Shown here: positions 34,468 to 42,234 of the stretch, in pieces
How the letters are laid out: each line of letters opens with the position of its first letter
Position numbering within the stretch: position 1 is the first letter of the stretch
Source of the DNA: Flavobacterium aquatile LMG 4008 = ATCC 11947
GTDB taxonomy: Bacteria; Bacteroidota; Bacteroidia; Flavobacteriales; Flavobacteriaceae
NCBI RefSeq assembly: GCF_000757385.1
Contig: NZ_JRHH01000005.1
Coordinates: 310,001-374,000, forward strand
Length of the DNA stretch: 64,000 nt
Direction of reading: 5' to 3'
Notes under the pieces: generated by a model
Database searches by the model: none
What the model was told of the DNA's origin: nothing
Seen by the model: only the letters and a program-made list of their open reading frames with translations
Position numbers and translations under genes: made by a program

Positions 34468-36042
34468 ATGATTAGCTTAATAAAAAAATATTTAGATTTA
34501 AATCAATACTCAAACGCTCAAGAAAGCTTTGAAGATTTATATTACTCTCATCCAAATTTTCCGAGTTTATTTTCAATTACCGATTCTTTTGATGCACTCG
34601 GAATTGAAAATGTAGCAGCAAAAATTCCAAAAGAACAATTTCCAGAATTGCCCAATATTTTTTTAGCCAACTGCAATGATGAAATTGTTTTGGTAGATAA
34701 ATCGAAAGAATTAATAAAAATAAATTATGAAAATGGTGATAGAAGAATGGTTACTACAAATCAATTTTTTGATGAGTGGAATGGAATCATTGTAGCTATT
34801 GAACCCAACGAAAATCTTAAAATTGATACGGTAAAATTTAGTTTCAAAACAGAAAGTATTTTGATATTTATTTTTGGATTAATATCAATTGGTGGAGCAT
34901 TCATGTACTTTGGATTCAATTATTTCTCTCTTACTTTTATGATAACTTCTGTGATTGGAATTGTATTTAGTGTATTTATTCTTCAGGAAAAATTTGGAAT
35001 AAAAAACGAAATTACATCCAAAATTTGTAGTGGTAATGAAACATCCTGTAATTCGGTTATTCAATCCAAAAATGGAAAAATAGGTGGTTCTTTTAGTTTC
35101 TCAGATTTAACAATAGTGTTTTTTACGACCAATTTATTTTCTCTTTTATTAAATCCCAATCAATCTATTTACATTATTTCTTTGGTAAGCACTCTTGCTA
35201 TTCCCATTGTAATCTATTCTATTTGGTTGCAAAAGGTAGTTATTAAAAAATGGTGTACACTTTGTTTAATAATTTCATTTTTATTAGTAATTCAAAGTAG
35301 TGCTTTTTTGTTTTTTTATCAAACAAATTCTATTGTAGCGATTTTTTTTAATGGATATTATTACTTTTTTTCTTTAGCATTTATGTTCACATCTTGGTAT
35401 TTTATTAGTCCATTGATAGAAAGTAAAATTCAATCCACCAAAAAAATTGCAGAATTAATCCGATTTAAAAGAAATTTTAAAATATTCGATTCATTATCAA
35501 AACCAATTCAATCTCTATTTGGTTTTAAGGAATTGAAAGGAATAACATTTGGCAATTCTAGTGCAAAACTAAAACTTACTTTATTCATAAGCCCATCTTG
35601 TCCACATTGCCATACCGCTTTTGAAGATGCTTATAATTTATTTCTAAAATATCAATCAAAAGTTGAGGTCAAAATTTTATTTAACATAAACCCAAATAAT
35701 GGTGAGAATCCTTATTTGGCTGTAGTTCAAAATTTATTAAACATTAATATTAAAAACAATAATAATGTTCTTGAGGCTATAATTGATTGGCATATTAAAA
35801 AAATGGATTTGGATAGTTGGTTAACTAAGTGGGCAAATGAGGAGATGAGCTCTAGAGTTGATAATCAAATTTTGTCTCAATACAACTGGTGTTTAAACAA
35901 CGATTTTAATTATAGTCCAGTGAAAATAGTCAATTCTAAAATTTTATCAGATCAATATACTATCGCCGAACTTCATTATTTTTTAAATGATTTTGTAGAT
36001 AGTAGTCAAGAAGGAACAACTTACATTTCACATGCAATTTAG
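34468..36042 (+). CDS. Fusion of degenerate C39-like, VKOR and DsbA-like domains (disulfide-forming enzyme)
   Basis: A 524-residue membrane protein. Residues about 1-115 resemble a C39 peptidase (HPNFPSLFSITDSFDALGIE; NIFLANCNDEIVLVDKS), but catalytic Cys and His are not in place. Residues about 125-320 hold a VKOR domain with the loop Cys pair (KICSGNETSCNSVIQSKNGK) and the quinone-site CxxC (KWCTLCLIIS) among TM helices. Residues about 365-510 form a thioredoxin/DsbA-like domain (LFISPSCPHCH, active site CPHC). It should make disulfides and recycle the thiols through quinone. Beside a six-Cys peptide gene, it is the likely oxidase for that peptide. Confidence 0.85.
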   Translation: MISLIKKYLDLNQYSNAQESFEDLYYSHPNFPSLFSITDSFDALGIENVAAKIPKEQFPELPNIFLANCNDEIVLVDKSKELIKINYENGDRRMVTTNQFFDEWNGIIVAIEPNENLKIDTVKFSFKTESILIFIFGLISIGGAFMYFGFNYFSLTFMITSVIGIVFSVFILQEKFGIKNEITSKICSGNETSCNSVIQSKNGKIGGSFSFSDLTIVFFTTNLFSLLLNPNQSIYIISLVSTLAIPIVIYSIWLQKVVIKKWCTLCLIISFLLVIQSSAFLFFYQTNSIVAIFFNGYYYFFSLAFMFTSWYFISPLIESKIQSTKKIAELIRFKRNFKIFDSLSKPIQSLFGFKELKGITFGNSSAKLKLTLFISPSCPHCHTAFEDAYNLFLKYQSKVEVKILFNINPNNGENPYLAVVQNLLNINIKNNNNVLEAIIDWHIKKMDLDSWLTKWANEEMSSRVDNQILSQYNWCLNNDFNYSPVKIVNSKILSDQYTIAELHYFLNDFVDSSQEGTTYISHAI

Positions 36043-36099
36043 TTAGTGTAATAAAAATTGTTTAAAACATAATTAAAAAATAACCCTAAATCTTTTATT

Positions 36100-36258
36100 A
36101 TGAAAAAAGTAATATTAAATATTTCTGGAGCAGAGGAGCTCTTAAAAAATGTACAGAAATTTCTCAATGAAGAATTAAAAACCTGTAAAACTGAGAAGGA
36201 TGCTAGAAATCTACGTGAAGAAGAGCCAACAAATGTTTTAAAAAAGCGTGTAAATTAG
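36100..36258 (+). CDS. Putative 52-residue leader-like peptide without GG site
   Basis: ATG 36100 to TAG 36256-36258. The start, MKKVILNISGAEELLKNVQK, closely parallels the leader of the six-Cys peptide gene downstream (MKKSILNLKGAQELTKNQLK). No double glycine follows. The rest is highly charged (KTEKDARNLREEEP) with a single Cys at residue 29. It may be a precursor with another processing site, a decoy, an immunity-type protein or a decayed copy. Confidence 0.6.
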   Translation: MKKVILNISGAEELLKNVQKFLNEELKTCKTEKDARNLREEEPTNVLKKRVN

Positions 36259-36372
36259 AATTGTTGAATTACTATTTAGTTCTTCAATTAAAAAAATATT
36301 GTTGCAACGATAGTCAGAAACTCAACTGACTTTAAAGGCTTGAGTACAATCAAAAAAATAAACTTTATTATT
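36259..36372 (+). other. Leader region between the two peptide genes
   Basis: A gap of 114 bases holding a small inverted repeat (AGTCAG-AAACTCAA-CTGACT, about 36312-36331). No clear -7 box is visible, so the six-Cys peptide may be co-transcribed with upstream genes. Confidence 0.4.
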
Positions 36373-36564
36373 ATGAAAAAATCAATTTTAAATTTGAAAG
36401 GAGCTCAAGAGCTTACTAAAAATCAATTAAAATCTGTTGTTGGTGGATTGAGAACATGCAAACAAAATGGTGTATATATTCCGTGTCAAAGCGGACATTG
36501 TTGTGCAGCTGATGACATTTGCTACGTTATCGGAACTCCTAATTGTATAGAATTTCCTGGATAG
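36373..36564 (+). CDS. Six-cysteine double-glycine peptide precursor with knottin-like spacing
   Basis: A 63-residue precursor. The 25-residue leader MKKSILNLKGAQELTKNQLK...VVGG ends in a double glycine. The 38-residue core has six cysteines spaced C-X8-C-X4-CC-X5-C-X7-C, the C-C-CC-C-C order seen in inhibitor-cystine-knot peptides. ATG 36373 is chosen over a TTG at 36340 because it gives the canonical leader. A VKOR/DsbA fusion upstream and a C39-ABC exporter downstream could oxidise, cleave and export it. Bioactivity (antibacterial or other) is not known, and the fold is only inferred from spacing. Confidence 0.85.
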   Translation: MKKSILNLKGAQELTKNQLKSVVGGLRTCKQNGVYIPCQSGHCCAADDICYVIGTPNCIEFPG

Positions 36565-36574
36565 AAAATTTTTT

Positions 36575-36609
36575 AAGAGAGGAAATTATTAATTTCCTCT
36601 CTTTTTTTA
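36575..36609 (+). terminator. Terminator after the six-Cys peptide gene
   Basis: AAGAGAGGAAATT-ATT-AATTTCCTCTCTT is a perfect 13-bp stem followed by Ts. It ends the peptide transcript just before the exporter's own -7 box. Confidence 0.85.
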
Positions 36610-36620
36610 AATCTAATAAC

Positions 36621-36628
36621 TATTTTTG
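36621..36628 (+). promoter_or_regulatory. -7 box for the C39-ABC exporter
   Basis: TATTTTTG matches TAnnTTTG and follows the terminator by 12 bases. Initiation near 36634 would leave a very short leader before the TTG at 36644. Confidence 0.5.
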
Positions 36629-36643
36629 TTAAAACAAACATTT

Positions 36644-38836
36644 TTGAGTAAATTCCCAACCTACATTCAAGCCGATTCCAAAGATTGCGGACCAACGTGT
36701 TTAAAAATTATCGCCAAATTTTACGGTAAAGTTTTAAACATTCAAACGCTACGAACACTTTCAGAAACCAATAGAGACGGCAGTAATCTATTATTCTTGT
36801 CTGATGCTTCAGAGAAAATTGGCTTTAGAAGTCTAGGTGTAAAACTTGATTTAAACAAACTACAAGAAGCACCATTGCCTTGCATTTTGCATTGGAATAA
36901 AGAACATTATGTAGTTCTTTACAAAATCAAGAAAAACAAATACTACATTTCTGATCCAGCAATTGGATTAATAGAATACAGCAAAGAAGAATTTCTTAAA
37001 TTTTGGATTGGCAATAATTCTGATGAAAATACCTATGAAGGTATTGCACTTTTATTAGAACCAACGCCTAAATTGCATCAATCAGAATTTGACTTAGAAG
37101 ATAATAAATCGTTTGGTTTCAATCTTCTGTTTAAATACATCGTTCCTTATAAATCATATATTCTTCAATTGGTTTTTGGATTATTAGCTGGAAGTTTACT
37201 CCAATTAATTTTGCCTTTTTTAACGCAAAGTGTTGTAGATGTTGGTATTAAAAATCAAAATATTCATTTTATATACATTGTTTTATTTGCACAACTATTT
37301 TTATTTCTTGGAAAAACAGCTTTAGAACTCATTCGAAGTTGGATATTACTACATCTTTCAGCAAGAATAAACATCGCATTAATCTCTGATTTTTTTATCA
37401 AATTAATGAATTTACCTATTTCATTTTTTGATGTTAGAATGACTGGCGATATCATGCAACGTATCAATGATCACCATCGAATTGAACGAATTCTCACCAC
37501 ATCATCACTCAACGTTTTGTTTTCGGTAATCAATATGTTTATTATGGGTGGCGTTTTGGCGTATTACAATTTGAAAATATTTGCTGTGTTTTTTATAGGT
37601 AGTTTTTGCTATTTTCTTTGGGTGATTTTGTTTTTAAAACGAAGAGAGAAATTAGACTACAAACGATTTTCTGAAGTTTCTCAAGAACAAAGTAAGGTAA
37701 TCGAACTCATCAATGGAATGCAAGAAATCAAACTTCACAACGCCGAAAAGCAAAAACGTTGGGGTTGGGAATACATTCAAGCACGTCTGTTTAGAGTTTC
37801 TATGAAAGGTTTAGTGTTAGAACAAACGCAATCTATTGGTTCGAATTTCATCAACGAATTAAAGAACATAATTATTATCTTTTTATCTGCAAAATTGGTA
37901 ATTGATGGCACAATTACGCTAGGAATGATGATGGCAATTAGCAGTATTGTTGGAGGTTTAAATGGTCCAATTATTCAACTGATAAGTTTTATTCGTGAAG
38001 CTCAAGATGCTAAAATATCGTTAGCTCGTTTATCTGAAATTCACGAAAAAGAAGATGAAACGCAGCACGAAGATTCGCAAACGCATGAAATTCCGGAAAA
38101 CAGTGACATCATAATTAAAAATCTATCTTTTAAATACACCGGTTCGGATGTCAATGTTTTGGATGATTTAAATTTGACCATTCCAGCCAATAAAATTACA
38201 GCAATTGTAGGAACAAGTGGAAGCGGTAAAACCACACTAATGAAATTATTGCTAAAATTTTACGAACCCAATCAAGGAGAGATTTCAGTTCATAAAACGG
38301 CACTTAAAAGCATAGCACAAAAGACCTGGCGAAATCACGTTGGAACAGTGATGCAAGAAGGCTATATTTTTAGTGATACCATTGCCAATAATATTGCCAT
38401 TGGAGTTACCAACATCAACAAAGAGCGATTGAAATATGCTTCAGACGTTGCTAATATCAAAGATTTTATTGAAGATTATCCATTAGGTTTTAATACCAAA
38501 ATCGGAATGGAAGGTATCGGAATGAGTACGGGTCAAAAGCAACGTTTACTTATCGCAAGAGCTGTTTATAAAAATCCAGAAATGTTATTTTTTGACGAAG
38601 CAACAAGCGCACTTGATGCCAATAACGAAAAGGAAATTATGGAGAAATTAAATTTTTTCTTTAAGGATAAAACAGTTGTTGTAATAGCGCATCGACTAAG
38701 TACGGTAATGAATGCAGACCAAATTGTAGTTCTTGAAAAAGGTAAAATTGTAGAAGTTGGAAACCATCAGGAATTAGTTAATTTACAAGGAAGCTATTTT
38801 AAATTAGTTAAAAATCAATTGCAATTAGGGAAGTAG
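36644..38836 (+). CDS. Peptidase-containing (C39) ABC exporter for double-glycine peptides
   Basis: A 730-residue bifunctional transporter. The C39 domain (1-130) has catalytic Cys in DSKDCGPTCL, His in NKEHYVVLY and Asp in ISDPAIG, so it should cut leaders after GG. A six-TM domain (about 155-440) follows, then an ATPase with Walker A GTSGSGKTT, signature MSTGQKQR (instead of LSGGQ) and Walker B EMLFFDEATSALD. The start is uncertain: TTG 36644 (SKFPTYIQ, fitting the family's usual N-terminus) or TTG 36626, which overlaps the -7 box. No ATG is available. It should export the nearby GG peptides. Confidence 0.93.
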   Translation: MSKFPTYIQADSKDCGPTCLKIIAKFYGKVLNIQTLRTLSETNRDGSNLLFLSDASEKIGFRSLGVKLDLNKLQEAPLPCILHWNKEHYVVLYKIKKNKYYISDPAIGLIEYSKEEFLKFWIGNNSDENTYEGIALLLEPTPKLHQSEFDLEDNKSFGFNLLFKYIVPYKSYILQLVFGLLAGSLLQLILPFLTQSVVDVGIKNQNIHFIYIVLFAQLFLFLGKTALELIRSWILLHLSARINIALISDFFIKLMNLPISFFDVRMTGDIMQRINDHHRIERILTTSSLNVLFSVINMFIMGGVLAYYNLKIFAVFFIGSFCYFLWVILFLKRREKLDYKRFSEVSQEQSKVIELINGMQEIKLHNAEKQKRWGWEYIQARLFRVSMKGLVLEQTQSIGSNFINELKNIIIIFLSAKLVIDGTITLGMMMAISSIVGGLNGPIIQLISFIREAQDAKISLARLSEIHEKEDETQHEDSQTHEIPENSDIIIKNLSFKYTGSDVNVLDDLNLTIPANKITAIVGTSGSGKTTLMKLLLKFYEPNQGEISVHKTALKSIAQKTWRNHVGTVMQEGYIFSDTIANNIAIGVTNINKERLKYASDVANIKDFIEDYPLGFNTKIGMEGIGMSTGQKQRLLIARAVYKNPEMLFFDEATSALDANNEKEIMEKLNFFFKDKTVVVIAHRLSTVMNADQIVVLEKGKIVEVGNHQELVNLQGSYFKLVKNQLQLGK

Positions 38837-38922
38837 TTGGAAGTTGGAAGATGGGAGATGGAAGATGGAAGATGAAAGATGAAAGATGAAAGATGAAAGA
38901 TGAAAGATGAAAGATGAAAGAT
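38837..38922 (+). repeat. Heptamer tandem array (GGAAGAT / GATGAAA)n
   Basis: About twelve consecutive 7-base units: four or five GGAAGATG-type units, then seven perfect GATGAAA units (38871-38919). The array starts directly at the stop codon of the exporter. A reverse-complement relative (ACTTCCATCTTCTGACTTCC) lies inside the adaptor gene at 39363-39391. Units like these are prone to slippage. Confidence 0.9.
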
Positions 38923-38963
38923 TGTGAGAGATATATAGATTTGTTGAAACTTAAAATAGTGGT

Positions 38964-39326
38964 ATGAGCTTTAAATTTGAAAAACTTATTATTTGGCAGA
39001 AGGCAATGGATTTTGGGGAAGAAATTAACTTGATGACTTCCAATTTCCCTCAAAAGGAAATTTATAATTTATCTTCTCAAATAATGAGAGCTTCTGATTC
39101 TATTGCATTAAATATTGCTGAAGGTTCGATAGAACAATCTAATGCCGAGTATAATAGGTTTTTAGGATATTCTGTTCGATCATTAGCTGAAGTTGTTACT
39201 TGTTTACATAAAGCAAAAAGGAGAAATTACATCGAAGAAGATGAGTTTAGTAAAAATTATGATGCAGCATTCAATCTTATGAATATGATGATTGCATTTA
39301 AAAATAAAGTAAAAAATGCCAATTGA
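38964..39326 (+). CDS. Four-helix-bundle protein (23S rRNA intervening-sequence type)
   Basis: A 120-residue protein of the four-helix bundle family first known from open frames within 23S rRNA intervening sequences. FEKLIIWQKAMDFGEEI at the N-terminus, FPQKEIYNLSSQIMRASDSI and the NIAEG motif are hallmarks. The role is unknown; members are found dispersed in Bacteroidota, often beside simple repeats. Here it splits an exporter/adaptor pair and is flanked by related repeat sequence, so it looks like a passenger of an inserted segment. Its stop overlaps the adaptor's ATG by 11 bases. Confidence 0.9.
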   Translation: MSFKFEKLIIWQKAMDFGEEINLMTSNFPQKEIYNLSSQIMRASDSIALNIAEGSIEQSNAEYNRFLGYSVRSLAEVVTCLHKAKRRNYIEEDEFSKNYDAAFNLMNMMIAFKNKVKNAN

Positions 39327-40647
39327 TAAACAAAAAAGTGATAGTTCATCTAGGGTAAACTCCCAACTTCCATCTTCTGACTTCCAACTTAGAAGCGAAG
39401 AAGTTCAAGAAATTCTTACTCGTGTTCCGCATTGGTTAATTCGATGGGGTTCATTGGTGGTTTTGATGATTTTTATGTTGCTGATATTTCTGTCGTGGTT
39501 GATAAAATACCCAGATATTATTTCGTCTCAAATAAGTATTACAACCAATATTCCACCACAAAAATTGATGGCAAAAGCATCGGGTAGAATTGAGGCTATT
39601 TTAGTGAATAATAAAGCTACAGTTTCTAAAAATGCACCATTAGCGGTGATAGAAAATTCAGCGAATTACAAAGATGTTTTTCTGCTTAAAAGTATTGTTG
39701 AATCAATTGACATTAAGAAGAATTCTTTTCCTTTCGAAAAATTAAACGAAGCGCAATTGGGTGAAATTGAAAGTTCTTTTGCTCTTTTTCAAAAGGAATA
39801 CAGTATCGATAACTTGAATTCCAATTTGCAACCTTATAAAATTGAAGGTGACGCGCAAAGTTATGAAGCGATTCAATTAAAGGAACGATTAAGTTTACTT
39901 GAATCTCAAAGGCAAATTACCCAAAGTGAATTAGAACTGCAAAAAAATGATTTAGATCGATATGAAGCGTTGTTCAAAAAAGGAATTATTGCATCGCAAG
40001 AAATAGAAAGAGAACGTCTAAAATATTTGCAGTCACAGAAAAATTTCAAGAGTGTTTTGAGTACGATTTCACAATTAAAATCATCCATAAACGACTTAAA
40101 TAGAAATAGTAAAGCTACAAGAATTAACGAAAGTAAAGAGAATAGTAATCTGGAGCGAAATGTTTTGCAAGCATTTTTCCAGTTAAAAAAAGCTATTAAA
40201 GAATGGGAACTGAACTACGTTTTACACTCTGATATCGAGGGTCAAATTAACTTTTTACAAATTTGGTCGGTCAATCAAACGGTGAATTCTGGAGATGAGG
40301 TTTTTGTTGTAGTTCCCACAAATAGAAATAATTATGTCGGAAAAGTAAAAGCAAGCGCTCAAAATTCTGGTAAAATTAGAGTCGGACAAGAAGTAAACAT
40401 TCGCCTTGCCAATTATCCTGATGTTGAATTTGGTGTTTTAAAAGGAAAGATACAATCCATTTCTGATACGGCCGATAAAGATGGGAATTTACTACTAGAT
40501 GTTTCACTTCCAAACGGATTGGAAACTTCCTATAAAAAGAAAATCAATTTCCGTCAAGAAATGGTTGGTTCTGCTGATATTGTTACAGAAGATTTGAGAT
40601 TAATCGAGCGATTGTTGTATCAATTTAGAGGCATTTTCAACAGATAA
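39316..40647 (+). CDS. HlyD-family adaptor of the peptide exporter
   Basis: A 443-residue membrane fusion protein: a short cytosolic N-terminus, one TM helix (LVVLMIFMLLIFLSWLI, about 48-66), a lipoyl half (LMAKASGRIEAILVNN), a coiled-coil hairpin (about 165-290), the second lipoyl half (LHSDIEGQINFLQIW) and beta domains (VGKVKASAQNSGKIRVGQEV). It should join the C39-ABC exporter to an outer-membrane duct; no TolC gene lies here. Residues about 13-25 (SRVNSQLPSSDFQ) are encoded by a copy of the nearby simple repeat, and the usual conserved part begins at LRSEEVQEIL. Confidence 0.9.
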   Translation: MPIDKQKSDSSSRVNSQLPSSDFQLRSEEVQEILTRVPHWLIRWGSLVVLMIFMLLIFLSWLIKYPDIISSQISITTNIPPQKLMAKASGRIEAILVNNKATVSKNAPLAVIENSANYKDVFLLKSIVESIDIKKNSFPFEKLNEAQLGEIESSFALFQKEYSIDNLNSNLQPYKIEGDAQSYEAIQLKERLSLLESQRQITQSELELQKNDLDRYEALFKKGIIASQEIERERLKYLQSQKNFKSVLSTISQLKSSINDLNRNSKATRINESKENSNLERNVLQAFFQLKKAIKEWELNYVLHSDIEGQINFLQIWSVNQTVNSGDEVFVVVPTNRNNYVGKVKASAQNSGKIRVGQEVNIRLANYPDVEFGVLKGKIQSISDTADKDGNLLLDVSLPNGLETSYKKKINFRQEMVGSADIVTEDLRLIERLLYQFRGIFNR

Positions 40648-40651
40648 TTGT

Positions 40652-41377
40652 TTATTTTATCTTTTTGTATTCCTCGTTTTTAGAAATTAAAACATTCATC
40701 ATTTCAAATTTATTTTTGTTACTAATAACTTCTAAGACCTTGTCGTCTGCTAAGCAATAATCAAGAAATAACTGAATTTGGTCAGGTTTTAATTGTAAGG
40801 TTTTAACAAAGAATTCTTCATTAAAAACCGATTCTATAAACTGTTCATAGTCGATTTCTTCTTCTTTAGTGACTTGCTTTTTCTTTTTGCCTTTTAGTAA
40901 CTTCCATATCGATTTTCCTATTTGAACAAAGTCCATACCATTGACCATTTCGCCAGTATAAACGCCAACTACTTTTGGTGTAGTTTGTGCTTTTTCAATT
41001 CCAGCCATTTTAATATCGTTGTAACCAACAGGCACTTTAAATTGTGTTTTATCCTCAACTTTTACTTCGTCAAGTTCGATAGGTTTTTTTGTTAAATTGA
41101 TGATGAGATTTTTAGCAACGTTTTCATGTGTGATTTTTACTTTAGTATCATAATATGCTTCAGAAATAAATATAAGCGTTTCAAAAACAGTTGCTGCGAT
41201 TTTAAAATTTCCGTTCTTGTCAGAAGTCGTACTTGCTTTTGTATTCAAGTTAATAATATCAACAGATGCAACTGCCATTTCATTTGAAACAACTCTGCCT
41301 TGAACATAGCGTTCTGTTTGTGAAAAACTTTGAAAAAAGGTAAAAAGAAGTACAAGTAAAGATAATTTTAGCTTCAA
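40652..41377 (-). CDS. Exported carboxypeptidase-like regulatory-domain protein
   Basis: A 241-residue protein with signal peptide (MKLKLSLLVLLFTFFQSFSQ), a CarboxypepD_reg-like beta-sandwich (about 24-100; VQGRVVSNEMAVASVDIINL, TTSDKNGNFKIAA) and a helical C-terminal part with a basic KGKKKKQ cluster. Such proteins occur widely in Bacteroidota; the function is unknown. It starts with TTG at 41375-41377; the next in-frame Met is too far inside. It converges on the adaptor gene with a four-base gap. Confidence 0.7.
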   Translation of the reverse strand: MKLKLSLLVLLFTFFQSFSQTERYVQGRVVSNEMAVASVDIINLNTKASTTSDKNGNFKIAATVFETLIFISEAYYDTKVKITHENVAKNLIINLTKKPIELDEVKVEDKTQFKVPVGYNDIKMAGIEKAQTTPKVVGVYTGEMVNGMDFVQIGKSIWKLLKGKKKKQVTKEEEIDYEQFIESVFNEEFFVKTLQLKPDQIQLFLDYCLADDKVLEVISNKNKFEMMNVLISKNEEYKKIK

Positions 41378-41462
41378 AATAGAGGATTTTGGTTACAGCG
41401 AATAAAATTATCAGATTTTACTTTTTTAATGTAATAAAGAAGTGTTAATTGTGATTTTCATT

Positions 41463-42176
41463 TTACATTTTCAAATAAAAATCCTTTGTTAACTCTATAT
41501 ATTCGTCTGTATATTCATGGCGACTAATTTCAATAACTAGTTCATCTGCAGTCAATACTGAAAGTTCGTATCGTTTAAAAGCCAATAAACTTCTAACGAT
41601 TGGTGTAGTGTGAGTTCCTTTTACACGAGTAACTTTCACAGGAAAAAGTTCTACTTGAGCACACAAATCTATAAATCGCTCTTCTTCTTTGTAAGGAATA
41701 ATAACGGCGAAAATTCCGTTTTCAGATAATAATAAATCAGCAGCTTCAATCAATTCTTCAAAAGGCAAAGCATCTTGAAATCGCGCTAAATCTCTTTGAG
41801 AATCATCTGTTTTATAATTTTCAGAATGAAATGGTGGATTGGAAATTATAATATCATATTCGTCTTCGGGTTCATCAACAAACTCATCCAAACCTGCATG
41901 AAAACAAAATAAACGATCGCTCCAAGGCGAATTTTCAAAATTCTCAACGCATTGTTCATACGCATCTTCGTCAATTTCCAAAGCATCAATCTGTTCGGCA
42001 TGACTTCTTTGCGCAAGCATTAAAGACAAAATCCCAGTCCCAGCACCAATATCCAAAACCGAAAAAGGATTGTTATCAACAGGACACCAAGCGCCAAGCA
42101 AGACACCATCAGTACCAATTTTCATAGCACATTTATCTTGATTAACCGAAAATTTTTTAAAATTGAATGTTGACAT
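41463..42176 (-). CDS. trmN6: tRNA1(Val) (adenine(37)-N6)-methyltransferase-like enzyme
   Basis: A 237-residue SAM-dependent methyltransferase of the YfiC/TrmN6 type. MKIGTDGVLLGAWC and VLDIGAGTGILSLMLAQR form the SAM-binding start, and IISNPPF is the N6-adenine methyltransferase NPPY-like catalytic motif. It should make m6A37 in tRNA1-Val, although other N6-adenine targets are possible. It is downstream of rimM with a 58-base gap and may be co-transcribed with the rpsP-rimM unit. Confidence 0.88.
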   Translation of the reverse strand: MSTFNFKKFSVNQDKCAMKIGTDGVLLGAWCPVDNNPFSVLDIGAGTGILSLMLAQRSHAEQIDALEIDEDAYEQCVENFENSPWSDRLFCFHAGLDEFVDEPEDEYDIIISNPPFHSENYKTDDSQRDLARFQDALPFEELIEAADLLLSENGIFAVIIPYKEEERFIDLCAQVELFPVKVTRVKGTHTTPIVRSLLAFKRYELSVLTADELVIEISRHEYTDEYIELTKDFYLKM

Positions 42177-42234
42177 TTTTTTTGAAAAGGATATGATCTA
42201 AGTAGTCTAAAAATCCAACAATCTAAAAATCTAA

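Noticed and set aside
36340..36372. TTG-started extension of the six-Cys peptide
   Set aside because: It would put 11 unrelated residues in front of a canonical MKKSILNLKGAQEL leader.
38837..38922. CRISPR array
   Set aside because: The units are seven bases with no spacers; it is a simple tandem repeat and no cas genes are present.
38808..39053. Minus-strand frame of 81 residues with FIFHLSSFIFHLSS repeats
   Set aside because: It is the reverse reading of the heptamer tandem array and overlaps two better-supported plus-strand genes.
38964..39326. Intervening sequence inside a 23S rRNA gene
   Set aside because: The four-helix-bundle family suggests it, but no rRNA sequence flanks the gene here.
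32258..40647. Lantibiotic-type (LanM/LanB) or radical-SAM RiPP modification
   Set aside because: No lanthionine synthetase, dehydratase, YcaO or radical-SAM enzyme is in the region; only disulfide formation is supported.
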